Shown: positions 11,357-21,585 of the stretch, one piece after another | How the letters are laid out: every line of letters starts with the position of its first letter | Numbering within the stretch: position 1 is the first letter of the stretch | NCBI GenBank assembly: GCA_963575645.1 | Contig: OY754475.1 | Location: 9,486,001 to 9,550,000 of the forward strand | Origin: Xanthostigma xanthostigma | Lineage: Eukaryota; Arthropoda; Insecta; Raphidioptera; Raphidiidae | Reading direction: 5' to 3' | Length of the DNA stretch: 64,000 nucleotides | The notes under the pieces: generated by a model | The model's input: only the letters and a program-made list of their open reading frames with translations | What the model was told of the DNA's origin: nothing | Database searches by the model: none | Made by a program: the position numbers and the translations under genes

Positions 11357-11834
11357 GATCAATGGCCCGTTGCTTCCACCACATTCATCGACACAGTTCC
11401 TAACAATATTAACATGAAATGAACATTTTGTTCACGTGTTATTTTTGAAAGCATTATTTTATTTCTGCTGTTCCCAGACCGGTTATTTTTTATTTTTTAA
11501 CCAATTTTTTGCATAAAATAACCAAATTAAGTCATCTTACGTCGTGGCGATTAATGACCCGTTGCTTCCACCACATTCATCGACACAGTTCCTAACAATA
11601 TTAACATGAAATGAACATTTTGTCCACGTGTTATTTTTAAAAGCATCATTTCTACTGTTCCCAGACTGATTATTTTTTATTTTTTAACCAATTTTTGGCA
11701 TAAAATAACCATATTAAGTCCTCTTATGTCATAGCGATCAATGACCCGTTGCTTCCACCACATGAATCTACGAAGTCCCTAGCGATATTTAAATATGAAA
11801 TGAATATTTTTGACGCTATTTTTGAAAGCATTTT
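11357..11834. repeat. Tandem trimer, about 190-bp unit
   Basis: The phrase GACCCGTTGCTTCCACCACA (GGCCCG in the first copy) starts units at about 11357, 11549 and 11736, giving periods of 192 and 187. Each unit also contains ATGAAATGAACATTTTG and, in the first two, GCATAAAATAACC. Confidence 0.85.
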
Positions 11835-11912
11835 AAGAACACTAGATATTGTTATTGACTGTGAAAAATAACTCTAATAATTTAGAGTGATGATGATCCT
11901 GTTTAAATGTTG

Positions 11913-12107
11913 AAGGATTAAAAGATGAATCCTGGTGGCATAGGATCGATGAACTAAGAAAATACTAAAGGTTTATTTATTGCATTTTATTGTCTGACGT
12001 TTCGGCAACTTTATGTCATCTTCAGGGACAATAAAATGCAATAAATAAACCTTCAGTATTTGCTTAGTTCATCGATCCTATGCCACCAAGATTCATCCTT
12101 AAATCTT
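11913..12107. repeat. 82-bp-arm inverted repeat closing on a hammerhead-like loop
   Basis: Arms 11913-11994 and 12027-12107 are inverted with few mismatches. Shared phrases include GGTGGCATAGGATCGATGAA and GGTTTATTTATTGCATTTTA. The 32-nt loop, read on the minus strand, carries CTGAAGA and GAAACGTC. The whole can be read as a hammerhead-like core with an unusually long stem I, or as a foldback repeat. Confidence 0.85.
11995..12026 (-). ncRNA. Hammerhead-ribozyme-like core, degenerate stem II
   Basis: On the minus strand the loop reads CTGAAGA, TGAC, ATAAA, GTTGCC, GAAA, CGTC. CUGANGA and GAAA are the conserved hammerhead boxes, and ACGU next to the cleavage position resembles a minimal stem III. 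Stem II pairs poorly (TGAC against GTTG with two spare C), so activity is doubtful. The flanking 82-bp arms would form stem I. Confidence 0.5.
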
Positions 12108-12231
12108 ACAATTGTTCAAATCTTTGATAAACGTCTGGTTAGAACTCTTCAATAAATTAATTATTTTGAAAGTATTTTATATAAAGCGAATTAGAAATTA
12201 ATTATTAATTATTTTTTATATTTTTTAGATC

Positions 12232-12271
12232 CGTTCTGAAGAAGATCCAAATCCGGATCGAAACGTTAATG
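12232..12271 (+). ncRNA. Minimal hammerhead-ribozyme-like motif
   Basis: In order: CGTT, CTGAAGA, A, GATCC, AAATCC, GGATC, GAAA, CGT, T, AATG. CTGAAGA fits the CUGANGA box. Stem II is five perfect pairs (GATCC/GGATC). GAAA is followed by CGT, allowing the two-pair stem III of minimal type I hammerheads. Stem I is CGTT/AATG with one G-U pair. One unpaired A precedes stem II. Minimal type I hammerheads are known from Penelope-like elements and other retroposons. Activity is not shown. Confidence 0.6.
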
Positions 12272-12279
12272 TATTAATT

Positions 12280-12970
12280 ATATTTTTTGTTAATATATTG
12301 TCTGAAAAATTGGTCGATAATCTTACAATTGTTATTGACTGTGAAATAATTACCTAGCAATTTTTTGCCTTAACCGATAAATTTCTTTTCAATCGCGTTA
12401 AAGATTTATAATTTAAAGATTCTTCCAGACATTAAACCGCTTTGCGGAATCCTCAACGACGGCATCGAGTCAAGGTAGATAGGACTTGGCGAAGAAGCTT
12501 GAAGGATTTAATTTCCTTTATTTTTAATTTAAACGATTGTAGTTATTACTAGCAATGCAATCATTGCCAACTGAAAATACTATTAACGAGAAATTCTAGA
12601 GAAATCAGTTCTGCAGCGCTGCAACTTGGAAATTGAAAATAGCACTGGGCTAATACTTTAGTGCTTTCTGTTGTACAGTGCGCGTCAAAACTATCTTTCA
12701 TCAAAAAACAGTGTAAACTCCATTTAACCTCATTCGATATAACGACAAACTCCGTAATCGTCGAAAATTACTTAACTCCTAATTGGTTTACCTTGTTGCT
12801 CATACAATGATACACTCTAAATAACGACACACACACTCTAAATAACGACAACAATACGTCATCATAAAGCAATAAACAGCACTTGTTTGTTATTTTGTTG
12901 CTTTCTTGTCGGCAGCATGCGTACCGAAGATTCTAAGAAATTCGTTCTTTTGTTTGTTAGGATTATCTTT
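12280..12970. other. No recognisable gene
   Basis: Contains a short duplicated phrase ACACTCTAAATAACGACA near 12812-12850 and nothing else I can name. The 81-codon open frame starting at 12887 runs into the Penelope-like fragment and is not a gene. Confidence 0.45.
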
Positions 12971-13065
12971 CATATCCAAATCTTCTTGGTTTCCGGGCTT
13001 GTATGCCGTGATCCATTGGTATTTCTACCTGACGTTTCGTCTACAACTGCGGTAGACATTATCGA
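12971..13065 (-). mobile_element. Penelope-like element 3' end fragment
   Basis: On the minus strand it carries GTCTACC...GTAGACGAAACGTCAGG, then ATACCAATGG and GGAAACCAAGAAGATTTGGA. The same segment directly follows the coding tail of the Penelope-like copies at 53630-54518. Only this terminal segment is present. Treated as a fossil. Confidence 0.7.
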
Positions 13066-13075
13066 CGATATTTTT

Positions 13076-13703
13076 GCAGTTTTCACTTACGTGTTTTTTT
13101 TTTTATTGTGGTTAGAAAATTACGTAATATAAAACGGTTTCAATTCGAATATAATGCTACATAAAGCCTCACACAAAGTTGAGAGGTGACCAAGAAGGGT
13201 TGAATATAGCTAACAGTGAAGCTTGGCGACGGATTTCCATGACCTTTCAGAGAGTCCGTTCAGCAGAAATATGGAAGGACGCAGTAAAGATATCTTACGC
13301 GTCAAAAATCTTTCAAATGAATTGTCATAAAATTTTTGCGTTTGTAAAGGTATATTTTAGCTGTTCAATAGATAAAGACAAGAAGATTGTTTTGACGTGC
13401 GCTGTAATATGTTAGAAAGAGATACATGACTGTAAACGTAATTGAAAATATATTACGCCACCGCTAGACTGTGGTGAAGCAGGGAACTCTCATTTCATCA
13501 TGGATCGTTTTGTATGAAAACTGCTTTCTGATTTTTTTATTTCTTGCTCAAATTTATTTGTATTTTTCATCCTTGAAATAGTCAAAACATCCCACCAGGG
13601 ATGGATATGTCTCTCACAGTAATGTAAAACGTTTTATAATATGCAACAGTAGATTATGTATCAAGTACGTGAATTATTATTTTACAATACAGTGCCATAA
13701 TAT
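13076..13703. other. No recognisable feature
   Basis: A 78-codon open frame (13179-13415) has a slightly higher-GC start but no recognisable domain. No repeat partner seen. Confidence 0.4.
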
Positions 13704-14343
13704 TGTAACAAAACTGTTCTCGTTCGTGGTGGAAAATATTTATTTACAATAGTAAAACTTGAACAGAAAACATTTCTTTATAGTGTAACAGAAACAAAAC
13801 TACAGTTCTAACTAATAAGATAATAGAATAGTACAAAGTCGCTATATAACTATATACACAGGAACACACCAAAATTTATTAGCACACTTGTCTATTAACT
13901 ATATACAGTTCTATTTATTTCGTACACTATTATTTACACAGTTCATTTATTTATTTATTTATCTACAGGAGATTATTTATGTTAAACTATTTATTTCAGC
14001 AGTTACCTCAGCACTGTTAGCTGACTGTTAATTTATGTCGATTGTTCACTCGATGAGGGACACTGTATGACTGTCCCTATATGACAGCCCCTGTGTGACT
14101 ATCGTATCTTGACTGCCTGTTGATGACTGTCCCGATCGTGAGCTATCTCCTGGTTTATATAGGCGCTGGATCGTTCTTTCCTTTGTTGCTTTTATTGTTG
14201 TCTGGAATTTGGCAACAAAGCCCTTTTTACCTAAGCATATTGTTAGAGCAACAATCACGTCGATTGTTGTCCCCCATAACAATATGTGTCTCATTGTCAG
14301 AAAGAGAGCCGTTTGTTGTTAGAATGACCATGAACTTTGTAAC
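13704..14343 (-). mobile_element. Solo LTR fossil, related to those at 26933 and 52047
   Basis: Read on the minus strand it ends with TTTTGTTACA preceded by AATATTTTCCACCACG, and contains AGTTAGAACTGT, TTTGTTTCTGTTACACTATA and an ACAACAATATG region. All of these match the 52047 LTR. No internal retroelement coding is attached, so it is a solo LTR. The outer end is diverged and it is an old copy. Confidence 0.75.
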
Positions 14344-14368
14344 TTAAAGTCGCATTTGGCAAGATTAA

Positions 14369-14590
14369 AGAACCCGGTGCAAACCTTGTGGGATTTGGTT
14401 CTCGGTTAAATTGATCGAAAATGGTTTTATTTTATAGTTAAGAAGGTCGCTAAGAAAAATTGTCCATGGGCGCGTAGCCTAAAAACCAATACATTTTTAA
14501 GTACAGATATGTTTAGCGAGATTTTAGATATAGGGATATCCATTAACGATGGCATGTCCTATATCGTACCAGATCCACAGGATAAAACAA

Positions 14591-14629
<39 letters not shown>

Positions 14630-14973
14630 GAATTCACAATCTAAAAAAATCCTAAGCTCTAGAAATTTGTTTCGAGTGCGCTGAATCCGAATATGACATT
14701 ATTATTTTATACAACACAACTCCTTCCAACATTACTTAGTTTCCAACTATTTTTTTTCTATTTTCTACTTCTAAAACATGTTTGTGATTTCAATGGATAT
14801 CCCTATCCCTATATCTAAAATCTCGCTGAACATATCTGTAGCTAAAAATCTATTGGCTTTTAGGCTATGCACCCTTAGACATTTTTTCTTGGCGACTTTT
14901 AAACTATAAAATAAAACTATTTTCGATCAATTTAACCGAGAACCAAATCCCATAAGGTTTGTGCGGGGTCCTT
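14369..14973. mobile_element. Long-TIR element family P, copy 2
   Basis: The left end (GGTGCAAACCTTGTGGGATT) and right end (GGTTTGTGCGGGGTCCTT) are inverted. The arms run about 170 bp inward through GATCGAAAATGG, GTAGCCTAAAAACCAAT and GATATGTTTAGCGAGATTTT. It is interrupted at 14545-14629 by a short retroposon-like insert. No coding. Confidence 0.82.
14545..14629 (+). mobile_element. Short retroposed fragment with (TTA)n tail
   Basis: Copy 1 of family P reads CCATT directly joined to GAATTCACAAT. Here these are separated by about 85 bp that ends in (ATT)n. The body GGCATGTCCTATATCGTACC plus a trinucleotide tail looks like a severely 5'-truncated LINE or SINE end. Confidence 0.6.
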
Positions 14974-14983
14974 TATGTTTCAC

Positions 14984-15527
14984 ATCTGACAGGTGTCTCT
15001 CGACGGCTCCCAATTTTCGAACACCCTGTATCCGGGATGTCAACTGACTGCAGAAGACGACCACTAAAGAGAAATATATTATTTTCACCGTCGCTTTCCA
15101 TCATCCTTCACCCCATCATATCTTGGGCTATGCAAAAATTAGCATATTTTAAAAGAAGGGAATTATGCAAATAATTCTTCAAAACCTGATTATACTAATC
15201 TCCCAAATCTCTCGGCACACGGCGGTGACTAGAGAGACAATCTCTATCTCTCTCTCTGTCACACGGATACGATTTAAATACGTCCGTCTCACTTCAATAC
15301 GATCCCTCTGTTATTTTAAACATTAATTTCATTCGAATTATTCGCACATCAACTCCGGGATCCATTTTACAGCGCAGCGCGGCGGTGATTTTAAATTATA
15401 AAATGATATAAAAATAATAAAATTTTTATTTCGACAAAAAAACATCTTTAAATCTGCGCGTACAAGAATTAACAGCTTATGCTTGTTTTTTTTATTTCTT
15501 CAAATTGTGACATTAAAGTTTTTTTTA
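14984..15527. other. No recognisable gene; short CT-rich tract
   Basis: A CTCTCTCTCTC tract lies at 15245-15262. A 71-codon open frame (14959-15174) overlaps the family P end and has no domain. Nothing else recognised. Confidence 0.4.
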
Positions 15528-15740
15528 ACTTCCCGCTTTAAAAAAAATAAAAATTTTTTTTTTTTTTTTTCAAAAATCGGGAAGTTATTGGTTTCACCCC
15601 GATTTTCGAAAATCGAGTTTTCGCCAGATCTCGACGTTTTGAGGTCCTAGGAAGCTATTAAAACTATTTTGGCGATGATGTCCGTAGGGCTGTATGTATG
15701 TGTGTGTGTGTGTGTGTGTGGGGGGGTGTGTTTGTTTATA
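15528..15740. repeat. AACTTCCCG/CGGGAAGTT palindrome and (TG)n microsatellite
   Basis: AACTTCCCGC at 15528 faces CGGGAAGTT at 15582 across A and T runs. A (TG)n run follows at 15695-15720. The CGGGAAGTT motif and a TGTATGTATG context recur at 19170-20222, suggesting that 15528-20230 may be one large compound repeat. Confidence 0.6.
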
Positions 15741-16157
15741 GGTACTTCTTAGGACTTACAATGGAATACACACCGTACTGTGAGGACCTATTTTCAAAGT
15801 GAGGACTTAAAATACGGTCCTCACTTCGTTTTTTGCAGATTCGTAATCTCCTCTCCCCCCTGATCATTTTCGTATATATAACATCAAAAACACATGTGGC
15901 CTCATATTTCGCTCTCAGAACCTATGGCGTGTATGATTGTGTATCCCACCAGGGCGGCGCTTTAATCGGTTTTTACACACTTACACACGCCAAAAGAAAT
16001 CTACCGCACAAATTAGGACTTTCTCGCACTGCTAAGTCAAGGACAAACAAATCTCTATACCTATCTATCTTTATAATAATGCTTATCTTGTCTTACATCT
16101 GTAAACTATTTTAAATGCATATTATGAGTTTTATAAGTTTATTGCTAACTGCAATCA
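15741..16157. other. No recognisable gene
   Basis: Contains GAGGACTTA/TAGGACTTA phrases like those of the minisatellite at 18815. A 93-codon open frame (15833-16114) has no recognisable domain. Confidence 0.4.
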
Positions 16158-16165
16158 CTTCAACA

Positions 16166-16742
16166 CAGTGTTGCCGAAGTTACTCCATTCGGAGTAGATC
16201 TACTCCATTAGATAAAAATTTACTACTTTGCTCCAAATGATTCGAATTCTACTCCACAATAGAATTTTCGTTATTAAAATAGTTGTGCTAAAAAAAAATT
16301 AGTCACAAATAATAAGTGTACCTGTACAAAAAAAATACAGAAGACAAAGACATGGAAGTACCTAGTAGATATATAAAAGTTTTAGCAATTAAATTGGCGT
16401 CGACCTCAAAATGTTATTATTTTCCTCTTACTTTAGTGGCTTTTGTGAAGGAGGTTATACTTTTTTTACCTATGTGCAATGATTAATTTTAGAATATTGT
16501 TTTTGTTTTCTTGATTTATAAAAAACCTTTATTTCTACTTTTTATTTTTTTAATAGTCATATTTATTAAATCTTTCACTTTTTCTTTATTTGATTTGTTG
16601 GGAACGGGTTCCGAACAGTTCCGAACCCGAAGTCCGAACTCTTATTCTAACCTCTTCTTACCCATGGCAGCGGGCTACTCCGCTTTTATCTAAATTTACT
16701 TCATTTTTTGTAAAATGTCTCCTGACGCTAGTGGCAACACTG
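16166..16742. mobile_element. Non-autonomous hAT element with perfect 8-bp target duplication
   Basis: Left end CAGTGTTGCC and right end GGCAACACTG are a perfect 10-bp inverted pair. CTTCAACA flanks both ends exactly (16158-16165 and 16743-16750). Just inside the left end is a short palindromic region (CTCCATTCGGAGTAG). Two overlapping open frames of 60 and 93 codons near the right side show no transposase motif. The 577-bp element therefore looks non-autonomous and comparatively well preserved at its ends. Confidence 0.95.
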
Positions 16743-16776
16743 CTTCAACATCCCGGTAAGTTCCAATTATTTTTAG

Positions 16777-16905
16777 TGTATTTGCCATATGGCACATACA
16801 CTATTGACGTCGGTCTGATGGCGGGACCTAGGGGTCGGACCAAAATTTCTCGACGTTTCACATCTTTCTGAAACACTTGGCACCATTTTTAAAAATGTTT
16901 ATATA
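16777..16905 (+). repeat. Interspersed repeat V, copy 1
   Basis: Shares GTGTATTTGCC, CACTATTGACGTCGGTC, GGCGGGACCTA, GACGTTTCA and TTGGCACCATTTTT with the minus strand of 52995-53130. Class unknown. Confidence 0.75.
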
Positions 16906-16949
16906 TCATAATATCAATGCACAACAAGTCACAAAAATTTCATCGCAAT

Positions 16950-17140
16950 GTTGAGCGCTCGCCCGCGAAGGTTTCTGAATTATAATAAATGACCGGTCCG
17001 GCTTAGCCCGAGTGAAAAAAGTGTTCTCAGAAACTACTCATCCGATTACGATGAAACTTTGGCGAGTTGTTGTGCACACGCTCGCGAAGGTTTCTGAATT
17101 ATACAATTGTCCGGCCCGGCTTCGCCCGAGTGAAAAGGCG
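16950..17140. repeat. Direct duplication of about 125 bp
   Basis: CGCGAAGGTTTCTGAATTAT occurs at 16962 and 17081, each time followed by a CCGG...CGGCTT.GCCCGAGTG segment. Likely two tandem ends of one repeat family. Confidence 0.7.
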
Positions 17141-17984
17141 TTATGAAATGACGTTAGCCGTCATCTTTACGATTACTTTAAACTCAAATATCTCGTGAAC
17201 CCGTAAAAATGACCTTTTTTTAACCCCCCCCTCCCTTTTTCGATTGCTGCCATATTATAGAAGTTGCAGGAAGCGAGCTATTATCAAACTTAGTAATAAA
17301 ATTGTAGACATTTATGTACATCAGTTGTTGAGCAGCGTCTACATTATTTATAATTTGTGATAAAATACTTTAAAAATTTTGGGGTAGGTTTCCCAAAAAA
17401 TTTGGCGACTTTTTTTGAAGTAGCTTAATTTTTTTTGAACATCTTTTTTTCAAAATCAGTAAAAAAAAGGTAAAAAACAAGAGAAAAAATCATTCATAAA
17501 AAATGGTCGCCCCTAAAATTTGCCACCTTTGGCAACTGCTTATGTTGGTCCTCCCCTGTTCATTTTCCTAACAGTAAACAATAATGTATTAAAATTATTA
17601 CAAAATTCACGAATTTCTAAAAATAATCCATATAAACATCATTATGTTGCTACACATTTTGTTAGATATTGTATAATTTTCGTTTTCATAAAATTCATCC
17701 AGAATTAACATGAAAATTATTCAAAATACATGTTTATGACATAATTAACTGTTCTGCCGCAATATTTGATGCCAACCTATATAAATATCGTGTTAATTGA
17801 TTAGCAATTAACATAATTACAAGACTATAAAATTGCCTAACTTTTGTGTTCAAATTTCCCGCTTGTATAACATTATATTATGTTCTTATGGACGAATGCG
17901 TTGATACACGACGGTGACAAAGAATTCACCATCTAAGTACCGTCTATGATATTAATTCTAACCGATGTTGACATTAGAATGTGA
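17141..17984. other. No recognisable gene
   Basis: AT-rich, with a C run at 17225-17232. Short open frames only (17520-17708) and no repeat partner recognised. Confidence 0.4.
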
Positions 17985-18760
17985 AGTAATAAAAAAATTA
18001 ACCAAATGTTCTTTACGAGCTGTATTATCTTATTTTTAAGCCATTAAAAATGAAAAAATTCTATTTTCAGCTATTATTTTCTTATAATAGTAACAAAATA
18101 TGATGAGTAGGAGATTTGTTTTAAAAAAAACTGTTTACGCTATTTTAAGCAAATCGAAAGTTCAACAAAATTTATATAATTTTTTTTGGATTATGTTTGG
18201 GCTAATTAAACTCAATTGATGATTTTTTGGGTCGTTTTTTAATTTTGTAAACTCACAGTCTGATGTATTCAAAGGTTAAATGTAATATTTTGAACTACAT
18301 TAGACGGTGAGTTTTTAATAACAAAAAAATTGACCAACTGTCCTTATTGAGTTGTATTATCTCATTATTAAGCCATAAAAAATGATAAAATTCTATTTTC
18401 AGCTATTATTTTCTTATAATAGCAACAAAATATGATGCGTAGAAGATTTGTTTAAAAAAATTGTTTACGCTATTATAAGCAAATCGGAAGTTCAATAAAA
18501 TTTATATAATTTTTTTTGGATTATGTTTGGGCTAATTAAACTCAATTGATGATTTTTTGGGTCATTTTTTTAATTTTGTAAACTCACAGTCTGATGTATT
18601 TAAAGGTTAAATGTAATATTTTGAACTACATTAGACGGTGAGTTTTTAATAACAAAAAAATTGACCAACTGTCCTTATTGAGTTGTATTATCTCATTATT
18701 AAGCCATAAACAATGATAAAATTTTATTTTCAGCTTATTATTTCTTATATTAGCGAAAAC
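17985..18760. repeat. Tandem array, 331-bp unit, about 2.3 copies
   Basis: TTGACCAACTGTCCTTATTG recurs at 18330 and 18661, with a diverged first copy at 17998. AAGCCATAAAAAATGATAAA and GTTTGGGCTAATTAAACTCA also recur. The spacing is 331-332 bp. Copies two and three are closer to each other than to the first. Confidence 0.9.
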
Positions 18761-18814
18761 AGTTCGATGTATAAAAATAGATTTTATATGTAAAAAAAAT
18801 ACAAGACGTGTGTG

Positions 18815-18905
18815 AAAAACATGAGGACTGTGTATAAAAAAATGAGGACTGTGTATAAAAAATGAGGACTGTGTATAAAAAATGAGGACATATGTGTAAA
18901 AATTA
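18815..18905. repeat. About 20-bp minisatellite
   Basis: ATGAGGACTGTGTATAAAA repeats three to four times with variant flanking units (ATGAGGACATATGTG, ACAGGACTCGTGTG). Confidence 0.88.
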
Positions 18906-19421
18906 CAGGACTCGTGTGTATTAAATTTAGAGGACTTTTAAAAGTTCTCAGTTTTTTACACTTTTGAGAGTCCTTGTAATGCGGGTTTTGAACCGATAAC
19001 TTTTTGACTCTTCTGGTAAAAATTGGTTAATTCCGAGTAAACCTATGTGTCGACAGAGGACTCCTTATAGGTGGTACTTAGCTATTAATGTTCTAAATAG
19101 TCTAGAAAAGTGAGTCATCACATGTCGTATACCAAACATAGTCCCGACAAATACCTATTGCCAAACAGGGGTGTGTGTGTATGTATGTATGTAAACCTTT
19201 TATATCTTTTGAACGGAGTGTCCGACTGAAACGCGGTTTGCGGCATCTGACGTGATCTTGGTGAACTTAGACTTCCTGAAAATTTGAAACGATTCGGCCC
19301 AAAAAATTTTGAGAAATCTTAAAAAAACAAGTTTCAAAAATTTTTAAAAATTTGTTTTTGTAAAATATTTTCTAAACTACTAAGCCGAATAATTCCAAAA
19401 TCTAATCAGCTCTTCTCCTTA

Positions 19422-20145
19422 ACAAACTGCGTCGATTTCCGCAAACCGCATCAAAATCGGTTCATTTGTTCACGAGATACCGTGAACGAAAAAATCGTAA
19501 AAAAGTGTTTTTTTAAAATGATTCTTAAAATTGTTATCAGATCGATTTTTTTGTAATAAATTACTTTCTTAGGCTAAAAAAACTGCGTCGATCGCCGCAA
19601 ACCAGATCAAAATTGGTTCATTTGTTCATGAGATGACGTGAACGAAAAATTAGGAGAAAAGTAATTTTTTATAATTACTCGTAAAATTCTTATCAAATCG
19701 ATTTTTTTGTAATAATTTACTTTCTTAGGTTAAAAAAACTGCGTCGATCGCCGCAAACCAGATCAAAATTGGTTCATTTGTTCATGAGATAACGTGAACG
19801 AAAAATTAGGAAAAAAGTAATTTTTTATAATTACTCGTAAAATTCTTATCAAATCGATTTTTTTGTAATAATTTACTTTTTTAAGTTAAAAAAACTGCGT
19901 CGATCGCCGCAAACCAGATCAAAATTGGTTCATTTGTTCATGAGATATCGTGAACGAAAAATTTGTAAAAAAGAGTTTTTTTTAAATTGCTCGTAAAATT
20001 CCTATGAGATCGATTTTTCTGTAATAAATTACTTTTTAAGGATAAAAAATTGAGTCGACTGCCGCAAATCGCATCAAAATCGGTTCATTTGTTCATGAGA
20101 TATAGTGAACGAAAATTTCGTAACAAATTGTTTTTTTTTTGAGCT
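19422..20145. repeat. Tandem array, 156-157-bp unit, five copies
   Basis: AACTGCGTCGATCGCCGCAA (variants) starts at about 19424, 19581, 19737, 19893 and 20050. Each unit continues with CATTTGTTCATGAGAT, GTGAACGAAAAA and ATCGATTTTTTTGTAATAA. The three central units are most alike, as expected if the array grew from the middle. Confidence 0.92.
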
Positions 20146-20299
20146 CGAAGAGCTAAAAAATAAACTTCTTGCCATATTTTATATATTTTTGAGCGTTTTG
20201 AACTCGAAAATAGCGGGAAGTTACAGGAATGGCCTGCAGGGTCAAACTTCTTTTCAAATTTTTATTGCTACCAACTGTCAAAAAATAATACAATTATGA

Positions 20300-20453
20300 C
20301 GTAGAATATAAGAACGAAAATACTTAGATACATGATTTACTTATGGATGAGATGAACAACGCACCCTAACATTGTATTTTTTGACCTGTTTTTAACATTT
20401 TTTGTATAACTAAAACCAATAAAGCTATCTTATCTATCTAATAATACTGTTTA
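20300..20453 (+). mobile_element. Possible LINE 3' end with ATCT tail
   Basis: ACCAATAAAGCTATCTTATC followed by TATCTA resembles the ATCT-tailed ends of LINEs such as the one at 55190-55380. There is no coding remnant to confirm it. Confidence 0.35.
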
Positions 20454-21073
20454 TCTATACTAATATATAAAGCTAAAGAGTTTGTTTGTTTGTTTGTTTG
20501 AACGCGCTAATCTCAGAAACTACTGGTTCAAATTAAAAAGATTTTTTTTGTTGGATAGCCCATTTATCAAGAAAGGCTCTAGGCTATATAATATCACGCT
20601 ACGACCATTAGAAGCGGAGCATTAATGAAAAATGTTGCAAAATGTATCTCAAAAATAAGCATCTATTCAGGTGAAATGCACTAACTAAATAGATATATTC
20701 ATATTAGCGTTGTGAGGACACAACGTCGGATGGCTCAATCGGTAGAGCATGCGACTGTCAATATCAGGGTCGTGGGTTCGAGCCCCACGTTGGGCGAATA
20801 TATTTTTATTTTTTTTTTTATTTTCTACATTGCTTTCTTCTAAGTTACATTTAAATTTCTTTTAATTTTATTTAATTTATTAAAAAAAATTATTACTTTA
20901 AAAAAGTATAAATACTGATTTTTATTGACAAAAGCTTTTGAATGGTAACTCCGATCATCATGAAATTTGGACACAACATTCATCTCGGTAAACTAAGGTG
21001 AATGTGTGTACTCATGTTCCTTCCTTCCCCATTCGTTCTTTTACACCCGGGTGAAACCGGACGGGACCACTAG
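20454..21073 (+). mobile_element. Helitron family 1 carrying tRNA-like cargo, copy B
   Basis: Begins TCTATACTAATATATAAAGC after A and ends with the CCCGG/CCGG hairpin, GGGACCAC and CTAG before T. At 620 bp it is about 280 bp longer than the short form, the excess lying between CTCAAAA and GACAAAAGCTTTTGAA. That excess contains a tRNA-like sequence and a T-rich trailer. Confidence 0.9.
20724..20796 (+). pseudogene. tRNA-Lys-like sequence inside Helitron copy B
   Basis: Contains GGCTCAATCGGTAGAGCATG (D arm, A box) and GGGTTCGAGCCCCACGTTGG (T arm, B box), ending GGGCG as eukaryotic tRNA-Lys does. The anticodon loop reads CTGTCAA, so the anticodon position is GTC rather than CTT. The anticodon stem and the 5' acceptor strand do not pair well, so this is a pseudogene. 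A T run follows within 15 nt. Confidence 0.8.
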
Positions 21074-21329
21074 TTAATAATATGTGGAACGACTCTATTA
21101 AGTTTAAACAATCAGCCTTTTCTCGAAAAACAGATTATTTTTGTATAAAATTCATGGCAAATTTATAAATATTTACGGTCAATTCAACTCACAATTATAA
21201 TTCACAAAAAACATAAAATTTTCAAATATATTTGTTAAGCTGAGCGTCATTTATTGCAACAAAAAACTTGCGTATATTTTTTTTGCACTATTCTCTATAA
21301 AATAGCTGTTTTAATGCGTGTATACATTA
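21074..21329. other. AT-rich spacer between Helitron ends
   Basis: No gene or repeat partner recognised. Confidence 0.4.
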
Positions 21330-21567
21330 CGAAAGTGCGGTAAAGTAAAACCAAACTGACTCCTATTAGCTACTAGTTCAAAAGCAAACAAAAAAATCTG
21401 TTTTAGTATCAAGTAGCGACATCTGTCAGAAATCGTTCAAAGCTATTTGTTCAGAAGCAAAGGTCGAATTTGCTAAAAGCTATTAGTTCAGATGCCGGGC
21501 CGCAAACGAAATACATTTCGCAGAATTTTTTCTATTGCGCCCGGATGAAATTGGGCCCGGTCGCTAG
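21330..21567 (+). mobile_element. Helitron-like 3' end, separate family
   Basis: Ends GCCCGGATGAAATTGGGCCC, GGTCG and CTAG followed by T, so it has a GC hairpin and CTRR terminus. The body has ATTAGCTACTAGTTC and CTATTAGTTCAGATG repeats. No 5' TC end could be fixed. Confidence 0.5.
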
Positions 21568-21585
21568 TGCCTTTATTTGAGTATA

